DNA of 20,946 nucleotides from Prolixibacteraceae bacterium (GTDB taxonomy: Bacteria > Bacteroidota > Bacteroidia > Bacteroidales > Prolixibacteraceae), in contig DPCJ01000083.1 of NCBI GenBank assembly GCA_003516705.1, positions 1-20,946 of the forward strand, read 5' to 3'. The notes below the pieces were generated by a model. That model was not told where the DNA came from. It was given only the letters and a program-made list of their open reading frames with translations, and searched no databases. Within the stretch, counting starts at the first letter, position 1; each line of letters begins with the position of its first letter. Below are positions 1-7,125 of the stretch, one piece after another. A program made the position numbers and the translations under genes.

Positions 1-624
1 ATTGGTTACGGCGGTCTCGACCACGTAATGGCCAGCGGACAGGATATCAATATCCTTGTGATGGATACCGAAGTATATTCAAATACAGGTGGTCAGTCAT
101 CAAAATCGACTCCTGTAGGTGCTGTTGCCAAATTTGCTGCTTCAGGCAAAAGGGTACGTAAAAAAGACCTTGGCGCGATGATGATGAGTTACGGTTATGT
201 GTATGTGGCCCAGGTTGCCATGGGCGCTAACCAGGCGCAGTACATGAAAGCCTTGAAAGAAGCTGAATCTTATCCTGGCCCATCGCTGATTATTGCTTAC
301 TCGCCTTGTATCAACCACGGTTTGCGCGCAACTATGGGCAAAACACAGGAAGAAGAAAAGAGAGCAGTGGAAGCCGGTTACTGGAGCTTGTTCCGTTACA
401 ACCCGCTGTTGGAAAACGAAGGCAAAAACCCATTCCAGCTCGACTCAAAAGAGCCGGATTGGAATAAATTCCAGGAATTCCTGAATGGTGAAGTACGCTA
501 CACCTCGCTGAAAAAATCGTTCCCTGCCATTGCCGACGAATTGTTCCAATCGGCACAGGACAACGCAAAATGGCGCCACGATTCTTACAAACGAATGGCT
601 GCCATGGATTTCTCGAAAGAATAA
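1..624 (+). CDS. nifJ: Pyruvate:ferredoxin (flavodoxin) oxidoreductase, C-terminal part
   Basis: This is the 3' end of a gene that begins before the window, open in frame from base 1. The protein oxidatively decarboxylates pyruvate to acetyl-CoA and passes electrons to ferredoxin or flavodoxin in the cytoplasm. The visible part starts in the thiamine diphosphate domain (IGYGGLDHV, then DTEVYSNTGGQSSKSTP, the family's cofactor-binding signature). At codon 103 the Cys of SPCINHG matches the position that in this family supplies the last ligand of the cluster nearest the thiamine. The 208 visible codons are about a sixth of the usual length of roughly 1,180 residues. The ATG at 28 is internal, not the start. 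The reading frame is intact to the TAA, and a strong terminator follows. Identity is near certain; the upstream domains cannot be checked here. Confidence 0.96.
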   Translation: MGYGGLDHVMASGQDINILVMDTEVYSNTGGQSSKSTPVGAVAKFAASGKRVRKKDLGAMMMSYGYVYVAQVAMGANQAQYMKALKEAESYPGPSLIIAYSPCINHGLRATMGKTQEEEKRAVEAGYWSLFRYNPLLENEGKNPFQLDSKEPDWNKFQEFLNGEVRYTSLKKSFPAIADELFQSAQDNAKWRHDSYKRMAAMDFSKE

Positions 625-678
625 AAGAAGCCCCACTTAATCTCACTAAAAGAGAGAAACAGGGGAAAACAAAATAAC

Positions 679-710
679 AAAGCCGCTGCAATTGATTTTG
701 CAGCGGCTTT
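679..710. terminator. Rho-independent terminator between nifJ and the convergent lipoprotein gene
   Basis: A perfect 12-base-pair stem (679-690 with 699-710) encloses an 8-base loop and is rich in GC at its core (GCCGCTGCA). T-rich sequence follows on the plus strand (TTTTGTTTATTTC) and also, read backwards, on the minus strand, so it probably ends both nifJ and the minus-strand gene at 742-2292. Confidence 0.9.
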
Positions 711-741
711 TGTTTATTTCAAACCGACATTTATTGGCCTA

Positions 742-2292
742 TCACATTTCTGTTTGAGGCTTTTTCGGGGAGTAAACAACCAAATCACCAACTTTTACCT
801 TGAATCCGGCAGTTGGGTTCAGCAATTTAATATTCACTTTGTGCGGCCCGTCGGGAAGCTGGTATTTCCAGGCTACTTCGTGGCGGCGTTTGCTGAAACC
901 CGATGGCATTATAAATTTCTCAGGCACTCCGCCATCAATGCTCATTTCAAGCTGTAAATCAATATCACTGCCTTTTTCGTCAGCCTTTGCGACACCACCG
1001 GTCAATGCAAAACCATTCCCTGTAAATTCAAGAAAAATTTCTTTTGTTTTTGTATCAAGCGCCTGTCCGATATTTTTCCTCTCAACCGGATAATGACCTT
1101 CAAAAGCCACTTCCAAAATCACAGGTTTTATTTCCTGAACAGTCAGCTCGATTTTTTCGCCGTCAGTTTTCACCCTATTTTTTTCGAGCACCTGTAAAGC
1201 GTGTTTTGTTCCCATTTCGTAAACATCGTTCAGCGAAACTGTGGTGTATTTAAAATCCATATCTTCCACCGGGTAAACTGCTCTTTTCCATTCTTCAGGA
1301 ATATTTGAATAACCCAGCATGGTTCCGAGAATTCCGCCTGCGCTGGCAGGATTGCAATCCGAATCCTGTCCGCAGCGGGTTGAAATATCAAGTGTTTTGC
1401 CATAATCGCCTTCGCCATAAAGAAGCCCGACAATAATGTATGCCGCATTGATTTTTGCATCGATATTAAAATCACGATAAACACCATCGGGGCAGCCAAT
1501 ATCGTGTGACCACTTTTTCTGGGTTTCGTTCCAGGTTTGTTTCCAGTCGGCAGGGTATTGTTTGTGCCAGGCAATCACATCGGCAATGCATTGGTAAAAC
1601 TGCGACTCCTGCGGAATCGCTTTCAGCGCTTCGGTTACAACAAAATCTACATCATCAGAAACAAATGCCAGCGAATACATGGCAGCCACATAAACACCAC
1701 CGTACCAGCCATCGCCGTAATTCATGATATGCCCCACTTTGTCACAGATTTCAGAAGAAGTGTTGACCATTCCCGGCGACATCAGTCCGGCAAAGTCGGC
1801 TTCAATCTGAAAATCGATATCGTCGGCGTGCGGATTGTTGAGCCAGTGACCCGATTGCGGCGGCATAATTCCGTTGATAATATTGTAACGTCCGGCCTGA
1901 TTGGCATGCCAGAGCATGTATTCAGCATTGGCATAAGCCATTGCGTGTGAACTGGCCGGAGCATCGATGCCCTCTTTCTCAAAAACATCAACGAAAGTGA
2001 GGTCCATATACACATCGTCGTACAACCCGGGTGCGTTTTCGTAATACCACAAACAGCGGGTTGAATCCCAGGGAATGACAACCGAATCGGGAATCATTAC
2101 TCCATTGTACCTGAATTCGGTAGGTCCGCCATAAGTACAGCCAATCACCTGTCCGGCCCAGCCGCCTTTTATTTTATCCTGTAATTCGGTTTTGGTGAGC
2201 GAAGTTTTCAGGTTTTGTGGGTATTCGCTGGTGGATTTTGTGGCACAAGCGGCCAGGATAACAATGGCAAAAAGTAAAGTAATTAGTTTCAT
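742..2292 (-). CDS. ADP-ribosylglycohydrolase-family lipoprotein
   Basis: The 516-residue product starts with a lipoprotein signal (MKLITLLFAIVILAAC, lipobox ILAAC), so it should be exported and lipid-anchored. Residues of about 30-370 resemble the ADP-ribosylglycohydrolase (ARH/DraG) fold: a GGWAGQVIGCTYGG start, a paired-Asp motif LYDDVYMD near residue 91, and the second metal-site motif CGQDSDCNPASAGG near residue 308. The remaining 120-140 residues look like a beta-rich accessory domain. The family hydrolyses N- or O-linked ADP-ribose using two Mg ions; an exported member may act on another substrate. The second motif has DSDC where DxDT/S is usual. A longer frame reaches 2340, but a -7 promoter box lies at 2315-2322, inside that extension, so the start at 2292 is chosen. 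It is transcribed alone and converges on nifJ. Confidence 0.82.
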   Translation of the reverse strand: MKLITLLFAIVILAACATKSTSEYPQNLKTSLTKTELQDKIKGGWAGQVIGCTYGGPTEFRYNGVMIPDSVVIPWDSTRCLWYYENAPGLYDDVYMDLTFVDVFEKEGIDAPASSHAMAYANAEYMLWHANQAGRYNIINGIMPPQSGHWLNNPHADDIDFQIEADFAGLMSPGMVNTSSEICDKVGHIMNYGDGWYGGVYVAAMYSLAFVSDDVDFVVTEALKAIPQESQFYQCIADVIAWHKQYPADWKQTWNETQKKWSHDIGCPDGVYRDFNIDAKINAAYIIVGLLYGEGDYGKTLDISTRCGQDSDCNPASAGGILGTMLGYSNIPEEWKRAVYPVEDMDFKYTTVSLNDVYEMGTKHALQVLEKNRVKTDGEKIELTVQEIKPVILEVAFEGHYPVERKNIGQALDTKTKEIFLEFTGNGFALTGGVAKADEKGSDIDLQLEMSIDGGVPEKFIMPSGFSKRRHEVAWKYQLPDGPHKVNIKLLNPTAGFKVKVGDLVVYSPKKPQTEM

Positions 2293-2314
2293 CGGTAATG
2301 GTTTTAGCTTATTC

Positions 2315-2322
2315 CAAATATA
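2315..2322 (-). promoter_or_regulatory. Bacteroidota -7 promoter box (TATATTTG)
   Basis: Read on the minus strand this is an exact TAnnTTTG match. It is 22 bases upstream of the ATG at 2292 and would give a leader of about 15 bases. A TTTG lies upstream but only 15 bases away, shorter than the usual 19-21, so the -33 element is doubtful. Confidence 0.55.
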
Positions 2323-2390
2323 GATTTTTAGAAGAAGCAAAAAAGATGTATTCTTAAGAATCTGCTTTAATAAAAGTTATTTCTTCCCCC

Positions 2391-2433
2391 AATAAAAACA
2401 AAGAGAACCGTCCTTTTATGAAAAACGGTTCTC
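2391..2433 (-). terminator. Terminator of the 2455-3678 lipoprotein gene
   Basis: GAGAACCGT (2403-2411) pairs with ACGGTTCTC (2425-2433) in a perfect 9-base stem. The 13-base loop can pair further through TTTT/AAAA. On the minus strand the hairpin is followed by TTTGTTTTTATT (2402 down to 2391), the expected T-rich tail. Confidence 0.8.
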
Positions 2434-2454
2434 CTGTCAACGATATACTTACTT

Positions 2455-3678
2455 TTAATCCGTTACGGTAATTTCCTTTGTTCTAGTCGGAACAGTGGCA
2501 TTGTTCTCATAATATTCAATTGTATGTGTACCTGCCAAAAGCTTAATTAACAAATCCGATTTTTCATCTGGATTAATTGTCGTAAACAAATCTGATTCGC
2601 CTGAATTAATAAAAGTAAAAGTTTGTTCCTTTTTGTCATGATCAAAATTTGATACCTTCCAGTTAACAGGACCATTGGGTGATATACTATAAAACCAGCC
2701 ATTTCCCTTCATTACTATTTTTAATGCGGCACCAACCGGAACATTGGCAGCCAGACTGTAAGATTTTGTTTCCATGCTTTTAAACTCGTTTTTATTCCCA
2801 AAAAGGATATTTTCTCCGTAATTACTGAACTCCGGGTATTCAATTTTCTTCGTTAAAACATATTCTGTATTCTCTGTAAAAAGTTTGATATACTTTTCAA
2901 AATCGGGAATGACAGCGTTTTGGTCTGTTGTTGAAAATCTGGTTTCCATTTTTGAACGAATTCCAGGAAGATCAAGATATTTTGCATCATTTATGAGTAA
3001 AGTCCCCAGTTCCTGACTATTTAATATGCCGTCCTCCTTAATATCAGAAATAATTCCTGCCAATAAAGCCGACAAATCTGCATCGGTTCGAAAACCCTGA
3101 ACAATCAAAGAAATTGCCAGTAAAATAGCATTATCATCACCACTGCTTGTAATATTCAACGCTTCTGATGGTTTAATATCACTCTTATTTAAGGAAAATA
3201 TATTTAAAATTTCGGCTTCAGCCTGCTCTTTCGCTTCACGAAACGTACTTCCGCTATTAACCAGATATTCTGCACGTTGACACTCTAAATGCGATAAAAT
3301 GTTTACATTCACTTGTGACTTATCGGATAAATCAACCAGTGAGTATAATGTAAGCTGCGAAGCAGAATTTCTGCCTGTAACTTCATTAAAATAATATCCA
3401 TCCGCTTTTATTTTTACAAAGCTGCTTTCAAGCGTTATATCCCTGAATTCAAACGTTCCTTTGTCATCAGTTGTTTGCGAATTAAATGATTTCCCTGAAG
3501 GTGTGAGCGATTCTGATAGTTCAAATAATGATATGGATGAACCATTTAGAAAAGGGCCTTTTTGTATTACACCATTTACAAGTTCCTTCGAAATCGAAGT
3601 GGGATCTTCCGCATTATTACACGCACTAAAAAAGATAATGGAAAATAAACCAATTGTTAGAAGTCTGAGATTTTTCAT
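2455..3678 (-). CDS. Lipoprotein of unknown function with a carboxypeptidase-regulatory-like domain
   Basis: The 407-residue product has a clear lipoprotein signal (MKNLRLLTIGLFSIIFFSAC), so it is probably lipid-anchored in an outer membrane or the periplasm. Residues of about 34-105 (GVIQKGPFLNGSSISLFEL, then TTDDKGTFEFRDI) look like a small beta-sandwich of the carboxypeptidase-regulatory-like kind. Residues of about 120-270 are mostly helical, with a VNINILSHLECQRAEYL stretch followed by charged helices. The last 130 residues look beta-rich, with aromatic residues and GNGWFYSISPNGP. From memory, the KGPF-NGSSI domain followed by VN-N-LSHL occurs in lipoproteins of other phyla too, but I know no assigned role. 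No catalytic motif is visible. It is transcribed alone and closed by its own terminator. Confidence 0.8.
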   Translation of the reverse strand: MKNLRLLTIGLFSIIFFSACNNAEDPTSISKELVNGVIQKGPFLNGSSISLFELSESLTPSGKSFNSQTTDDKGTFEFRDITLESSFVKIKADGYYFNEVTGRNSASQLTLYSLVDLSDKSQVNVNILSHLECQRAEYLVNSGSTFREAKEQAEAEILNIFSLNKSDIKPSEALNITSSGDDNAILLAISLIVQGFRTDADLSALLAGIISDIKEDGILNSQELGTLLINDAKYLDLPGIRSKMETRFSTTDQNAVIPDFEKYIKLFTENTEYVLTKKIEYPEFSNYGENILFGNKNEFKSMETKSYSLAANVPVGAALKIVMKGNGWFYSISPNGPVNWKVSNFDHDKKEQTFTFINSGESDLFTTINPDEKSDLLIKLLAGTHTIEYYENNATVPTRTKEITVTD

Positions 3679-3847
3679 GTTTTGGATTTTTGATATTTTT
3701 TTTGAATTACAGTTCCGGGTTAATTTATCACCGCCATAACAATGATTAAAATTGCTAGTGATCGGCTATTTGCTTAATAAAGTGTGGTTTTACTATATGT
3801 GTATTTTACGAATTAAAGCTGAGCTAAAATAAGAAAAAATTGGTTAT

Positions 3848-3883
3848 ACCTGAATGAAGCCTATATTTTTTATAAGATCAGGT
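3848..3883 (-). terminator. Possible weak terminator downstream of mazG
   Basis: ACCTGA (3848-3853) pairs with TCAGGT (3878-3883), and TATA/TATA can pair inside the loop. On the minus strand a T-rich stretch (AATTTTTTCTTATTTT) follows about nine bases later. The stem is short, so this is tentative. I see nothing else in the gap between the lipoprotein gene and mazG. Confidence 0.35.
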
Positions 3884-3904
3884 TCACAGGGAAAGCAAAT
3901 TTGT

Positions 3905-4681
3905 CTATTCAAGTTTTTTTGCCTCGTCCCAAATCACATCCATTTCAGCCAATGTCATATCGTGCAGCGATTTTCCTTTGGCCAAAGTCTGACTTTCCAA
4001 ATAATTAAAACGTTTGATAAATTTCAGGTTGGTGCGTTCGAGCGCAGCTTCGGGGTCGATTCCATACAAACGGGCTGCATTTACCATCGCAAAAAACAGA
4101 TCGCCAAATTCGGCTTCCATTTTATCTTTGTCCACTTTGTCAATTTCGTATGCCAGTTCACTAATTTCCTCTTTCACCTTATCCCATACCTGCTCGCGGT
4201 ACTCCCAGTCGAACCCAACGCCGCTGGCTTTTTCCTGAATGCGGTTGGCTTTCACTAATGCGGGCATTGCCACCGGAACACCTTCCAACACACGTTTATT
4301 GCCGCCTTTCTCCTTTAGTTTTAGAGCTTCCCAGTTCTGCTCCACTTTGCGGGCTGAGCCGTCAACGTCAACTTCGCCAAAAACATGCGGATGCCGGTAA
4401 ATCAGTTTTTTGTTGATGCCTTCCAAAACATCGGCCATATCAAAAGCACCATTTTCGGACCCGATTTTTGCATAGAAAACGATGTGTAGCATCAGGTCGC
4501 CCAACTCCTTTTTTATCTCGTTCAGGTCGTTTTTCAGAATAGCATCTCCCAGTTCGTAGGTTTCCTCAATGGTAAGTTTTCGCAGCGATTCGAGGGTTTG
4601 CTCCTTGTCCCACGGACATTTGGAGCGTAACTCATCCATAATTTCGAGCAGTTCTTTAAAGGCTTCCAGTTTCTTTTGCAT
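3905..4681 (-). CDS. mazG: Nucleoside triphosphate pyrophosphohydrolase MazG
   Basis: The 258-residue cytosolic protein hydrolyses (d)NTPs to monophosphates and pyrophosphate and is thought to clean the nucleotide pool. It has two MazG domains. The first opens with LRSKCPWDKEQT and carries the metal-binding helices TIEETYELGDAI and KKELGDLMLHIVFYAKIG. The second, after about residue 160, has VKEEISELAYEI and EAEFGDLFFAMVNAARLYGIDPEAAL, with the two E-x2-E...E-x2-D helices intact. The ending, TNLKFIKRFNYLE...MDVIWDEAKK, is typical of the long bacterial form, and the length fits that form (about 260). It lies head to head with phoH. No obvious promoter box is visible in the shared gap on its strand. 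Confidence 0.96.
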   Translation of the reverse strand: MQKKLEAFKELLEIMDELRSKCPWDKEQTLESLRKLTIEETYELGDAILKNDLNEIKKELGDLMLHIVFYAKIGSENGAFDMADVLEGINKKLIYRHPHVFGEVDVDGSARKVEQNWEALKLKEKGGNKRVLEGVPVAMPALVKANRIQEKASGVGFDWEYREQVWDKVKEEISELAYEIDKVDKDKMEAEFGDLFFAMVNAARLYGIDPEAALERTNLKFIKRFNYLESQTLAKGKSLHDMTLAEMDVIWDEAKKLE

Positions 4682-4724
4682 TGCGTGAATTTTAAGGTGC
4701 CAAATTAATCATTCCCGAAGATTT

Positions 4725-4732
4725 TACCTTTG
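4725..4732 (+). promoter_or_regulatory. -7 promoter box of phoH (TACCTTTG)
   Basis: This is an exact TAnnTTTG match in the gap between mazG and phoH. Transcription would begin near 4738-4740, which leaves no leader for a start at the TTG of 4741 and favours the TTG at 4813. No TTTG is seen 19-21 bases upstream. Confidence 0.45.
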
Positions 4733-4812
4733 TTGCAAGCTTGTTTTCACCAGCGAATTCCGATTTATTTTCTAATTTTGAAACCTGTAAAATCAAATTT
4801 AAAAACCAAAGT

Positions 4813-5763
4813 TTGGACAAACAAATCATACTCGAAGGAATTGACCCGCTGGAGTTTTTTGGGGTAAACAATTCAAAAATCGATTTAATTACCTCTTTTT
4901 TCCCGAAACTGAAAATCACAGCACGCGGGCATTCAATCAATATTCAGGGAGAAGAATCGGAATTGAAATTGTTTGAAAAAAAGTTTGCCATCATTCTCGA
5001 CCATTATGTACAGTATAACATCTTAACGCCCGATATCATCCGCGAAATTATGGGAGCTGGATTTTCTTCGATGGAAGAAAACGGCCTGACTGACACCGAC
5101 ATTATTGTTTTCGGGAATAACGGAAAGCCAGTGCGCGCCCGCACGCCCAACCAGCGTTTGTTGTTTGAGGAAAGTGTAAAAAACGACCTGCTTTTTGCCA
5201 TTGGTCCGGCCGGAACCGGTAAAACCTACACTGCCATTGCGCTGGCTGTAAAAGAGTTGAAGAACAAGGAAATCAAAAAAATAATTTTAAGTCGTCCGGC
5301 TGTTGAAGCTGGCGAAAACCTGGGTTTCCTGCCCGGCGACCTGAAAGATAAAATCGACCCGTATTTACAGCCACTTTATGATGCGCTGCAGGATATGATT
5401 CCGGCGAAAAAGCTGGAAGAGTTTATGAAAGACGGCACCATTCAGATTGCACCGCTGGCTTTTATGCGCGGCCGCACGCTGAGCAATGCTTTTGTGATTT
5501 TGGATGAAGCGCAGAACACCACGGTAAACCAGTTAAAAATGTTTCTTACCCGAATGGGGATGAATGCAAAATTCATTATCACCGGCGATGTAACACAAAT
5601 TGATTTACCGCCAAAAACCCAGTCGGGACTGGTGCATGCGCTGAAAATTCTGAACAAAATTAAATCAATTTCGGTTATTGAATTCGATAAACGCGATATT
5701 GTCCGCCACAGGCTTGTGCGCGAAATTGTGGAAGCTTACGAGAAGGAAAAACACAATGCATGA
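4813..5763 (+). CDS. phoH: PhoH-like ATPase
   Basis: This cytosolic P-loop ATPase belongs to the PhoH family, which is related to the helicase domain of superfamily 1 and is linked to RNA metabolism; its exact job is unsettled. Walker A is GPAGTGKT (about residues 131-138 from this start) and Walker B is FVILDEAQNTT, followed by ITGDVTQIDLP; the order and spacing are those of the family. The frame has no ATG near its beginning. TTG at 4741 (340 residues) and TTG at 4813 (316 residues) are both possible. I prefer 4813 because family members usually begin just before the IILEGIDPLEFFGVNN segment and because the -7 box at 4725-4732 puts the transcript start next to 4741. The last codons and the TGA stop lie inside an 8-base tandem repeat array. 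Confidence 0.93.
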   Translation: MDKQIILEGIDPLEFFGVNNSKIDLITSFFPKLKITARGHSINIQGEESELKLFEKKFAIILDHYVQYNILTPDIIREIMGAGFSSMEENGLTDTDIIVFGNNGKPVRARTPNQRLLFEESVKNDLLFAIGPAGTGKTYTAIALAVKELKNKEIKKIILSRPAVEAGENLGFLPGDLKDKIDPYLQPLYDALQDMIPAKKLEEFMKDGTIQIAPLAFMRGRTLSNAFVILDEAQNTTVNQLKMFLTRMGMNAKFIITGDVTQIDLPPKTQSGLVHALKILNKIKSISVIEFDKRDIVRHRLVREIVEAYEKEKHNA

Positions 5764-5810
5764 ATGCTACAATGCAAGAATGCATGAATGAAAGAATGCG
5801 AGAATGAGAA
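5755..5810 (+). repeat. Tandem array of seven degenerate 8-base units
   Basis: Consecutive 8-base units, all starting AATG: AATGCATG, AATGCTAC, AATGCAAG, AATGCATG, AATGAAAG, AATGCGAG, AATGAGAA. The first unit encodes the final Asn-Ala and part of the stop codon of phoH, so the array runs from inside the gene into the spacer. There are no spacers between units and no long open frame, which argues against CRISPR or coding DNA. Confidence 0.85.
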
Positions 5811-5834
5811 AATTTGAAAAGGAGATAATGGAAA

Positions 5835-5918
5835 GTTTCGGGTTACAAGTTCCGGGTTTCGGGTTTCGAGTTCCCACTTTCGAGTTCCCAGTTTCGAGAA
5901 TCCAGTATCCAGTATCTT
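5835..5918 (+). repeat. Tandem array of twelve degenerate 7-base units
   Basis: The block divides into twelve consecutive heptamers around GTTTCGA/GTTCCCA: GTTTCGG, GTTACAA, GTTCCGG, GTTTCGG, GTTTCGA, GTTCCCA, CTTTCGA, GTTCCCA, GTTTCGA, GAATCCA, GTATCCA, GTATCTT. Neighbouring pairs also form a 14-base period. The unit sequence drifts gradually from one end to the other, as in an array that grew by slippage. Confidence 0.85.
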
Positions 5919-5950
5919 TTCCCATGATTTCCACCAATTTTATAATCTCC

Positions 5951-6023
5951 ACAAATCACTACAAATCACTAATTTTCCAGTATCAAAAATCCAGTATCGA
6001 AAATCAAATCCAGTATCGAAAAT
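5951..6023 (+). repeat. Short direct repeats (10-base pair, 14-base triplet)
   Basis: Two exact copies of ACAAATCACT (5951-5970) are followed by three copies of CCAGTATCGAAAAT (5977-5990, one mismatch; 5991-6004; 6010-6023, after a 5-base insert). The word CCAGTATC is shared with the end of the 7-base array at 5835-5918. Together with the two arrays before it, this fills the roughly 300-base spacer between phoH and purC; no gene is seen there. Confidence 0.75.
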
Positions 6024-6062
6024 CAGAAATAATAAATAATCATTAATATATAATCAATCATC

Positions 6063-7013
6063 ATGAGTAACGCTTTAACAAAAACAGAATTCAACTTTCC
6101 GGGACAGGTTAGTTTATACAAAGGAAAAGTGCGCGATGTATATAACATCAACAACGACTTCCTTGTAATGGTGGTTTCCGACCGCATTTCGGCTTTTGAT
6201 GTGGTGCTGCCCAAGGGAATTCCATACAAAGGCCAGGTACTGAACCAGATTGCTGCGAAATTTCTCGATGCAACTGCCGACATCGTTCCGAATTGGAAAA
6301 TTGCTTCGCCTGACCCCAATGTGACTGTTGGCCACATGTGCGAACCTTATAAAGTTGAAATGGTGATTCGCGGTTATCTTACCGGCCACGCCGCCCGCGA
6401 ATACAAACTGGGCAAACGCATGATTTGTGGTGTACCCATGCCCGAAGGAATGGTTGAAAACCAGAAATTCCCGGAACCGATAATAACACCAACGACCAAA
6501 GCATCTGAAGGTCACGATGAAGATATTTCGCGCGAAGAAATTATTGCGCAGGGAATTGTTGACAAAGCTGAGTATGAAATGCTTGAGGATTACACCCGCA
6601 AACTTTTTAATCGCGGAACCGAAATGGCTGCTGCAATGGGTTTGATTTTGGTGGATACCAAATATGAATTTGGTAAAAAGGATGGCAAAATCTACCTCAT
6701 CGACGAGATTCATACACCCGACTCAAGCCGCTATTTTTACGCCGAAGGTTATGCCGAAAGACTTGCCAAAGGCGAACAACAAAAGCAGCTTTCAAAAGAA
6801 TTTGTGCGTCAGTGGCTCATCGAAAACGGATTTCAGGGCAAAGAAGGCCAAACAGTACCTTTTATGAGCGACGAATTTGTTGTCTCGGTTTCCGACCGCT
6901 ACATTGAACTGTATGAGAATATTACCGGCGATAAATTTCAAAAATCGGATGCTTCGAAAATTGAAGCCCGCATTGAAATTGCCGTAAATGAATTTCTGAA
7001 AGGTAAAATTTAA
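6063..7013 (+). CDS. purC: Phosphoribosylaminoimidazole-succinocarboxamide synthase (SAICAR synthetase)
   Basis: This enzyme ligates aspartate to CAIR using ATP in purine synthesis, in the cytoplasm. Recognised segments are YKGKVRDVYNIN (the N-terminal ATP-grasp-like loop, residues of about 18-29), VVSDRISAFDVVLPKGIPYKG, a substrate loop around VIRGYLTGHAAREY, and the IDEIHTPDSSRYF signature. At 316 residues it is the longer form common in Bacteroidota. The start ATG at 6063 is the first in frame and fits the family. The upstream region is AT-rich without a clear promoter box. Nine codons and the stop of its 3' end (NEFLKGKI-stop) recur in altered form 76 bases further on (7089-7118). No other purine gene is next to it. 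Confidence 0.97.
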   Translation: MSNALTKTEFNFPGQVSLYKGKVRDVYNINNDFLVMVVSDRISAFDVVLPKGIPYKGQVLNQIAAKFLDATADIVPNWKIASPDPNVTVGHMCEPYKVEMVIRGYLTGHAAREYKLGKRMICGVPMPEGMVENQKFPEPIITPTTKASEGHDEDISREEIIAQGIVDKAEYEMLEDYTRKLFNRGTEMAAAMGLILVDTKYEFGKKDGKIYLIDEIHTPDSSRYFYAEGYAERLAKGEQQKQLSKEFVRQWLIENGFQGKEGQTVPFMSDEFVVSVSDRYIELYENITGDKFQKSDASKIEARIEIAVNEFLKGKI

Positions 7014-7017
7014 TTGT

Positions 7018-7090
7018 ACCGTCTTTCCGAACTTGTTTCGGAATCTTCTGCAAATCAAAGATGCTGAAATGAATTCAGCATGACGTTCTT
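7018..7090. repeat. REP-like palindrome pair, copy 1
   Basis: Two hairpins in opposite orientation. The left stem is TTCCGAA (7025-7031) with TTCGGAA (7037-7043) around CTTGT. The right stem is ATGCTGAA (7061-7068) with TTCAGCAT (7074-7081) around ATGAA, followed by TGACGTTCT. It begins about five bases after the purC stop. The unit recurs at 16442-16513 and twice in 17591-17749. Confidence 0.85.
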
Positions 7091-7118
7091 AAATGAGTTT
7101 TTGAAAGGAAAAGTATAA
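7089..7118 (+). pseudogene. Detached second copy of the purC 3' end
   Basis: Read in frame, these bases give L-N-E-F-L-K-G-K-V-stop, against V-N-E-F-L-K-G-K-I-stop at the true end of purC (6984-7013). The DNA matches at about 25 of 30 positions. The differences are synonymous or conservative (GAA/GAG, CTG/TTG, GGT/GGA, ATT/GTA, GTA/TTA). It has no start and is not a gene; it lies between the REP pair and the MITE-like palindrome. See findings for how it may have arisen. Confidence 0.7.
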
Positions 7119-7125
7119 TTTTTAG

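Noticed and set aside
332..691. Minus-strand open frame inside nifJ
   Set aside because: It is a shadow of the coding strand with no recognisable protein features; the same applies to the many other antisense frames over real genes.
2293..2340. Longer start for the ADP-ribosylglycohydrolase-like gene
   Set aside because: A -7 promoter box lies inside the extension, and the extension would displace the lipoprotein signal from the N-terminus.
5755..6023. CRISPR array
   Set aside because: Units are 7-14 bases, directly abutting and degenerate, with no spacers and no cas gene nearby.
5767..6046. Open frames on both strands in the repeat block (5804-6046 plus, 5767-5952 minus)
   Set aside because: Their sequence is just the tandem repeats translated (for example NPKPGTCNPK); there is no family resemblance, and composition follows the repeats.
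7014..7118. Frameshifted or extended purC
   Set aside because: purC is full length with a normal end; the second tail has no connection in frame and is separated by a palindromic element.
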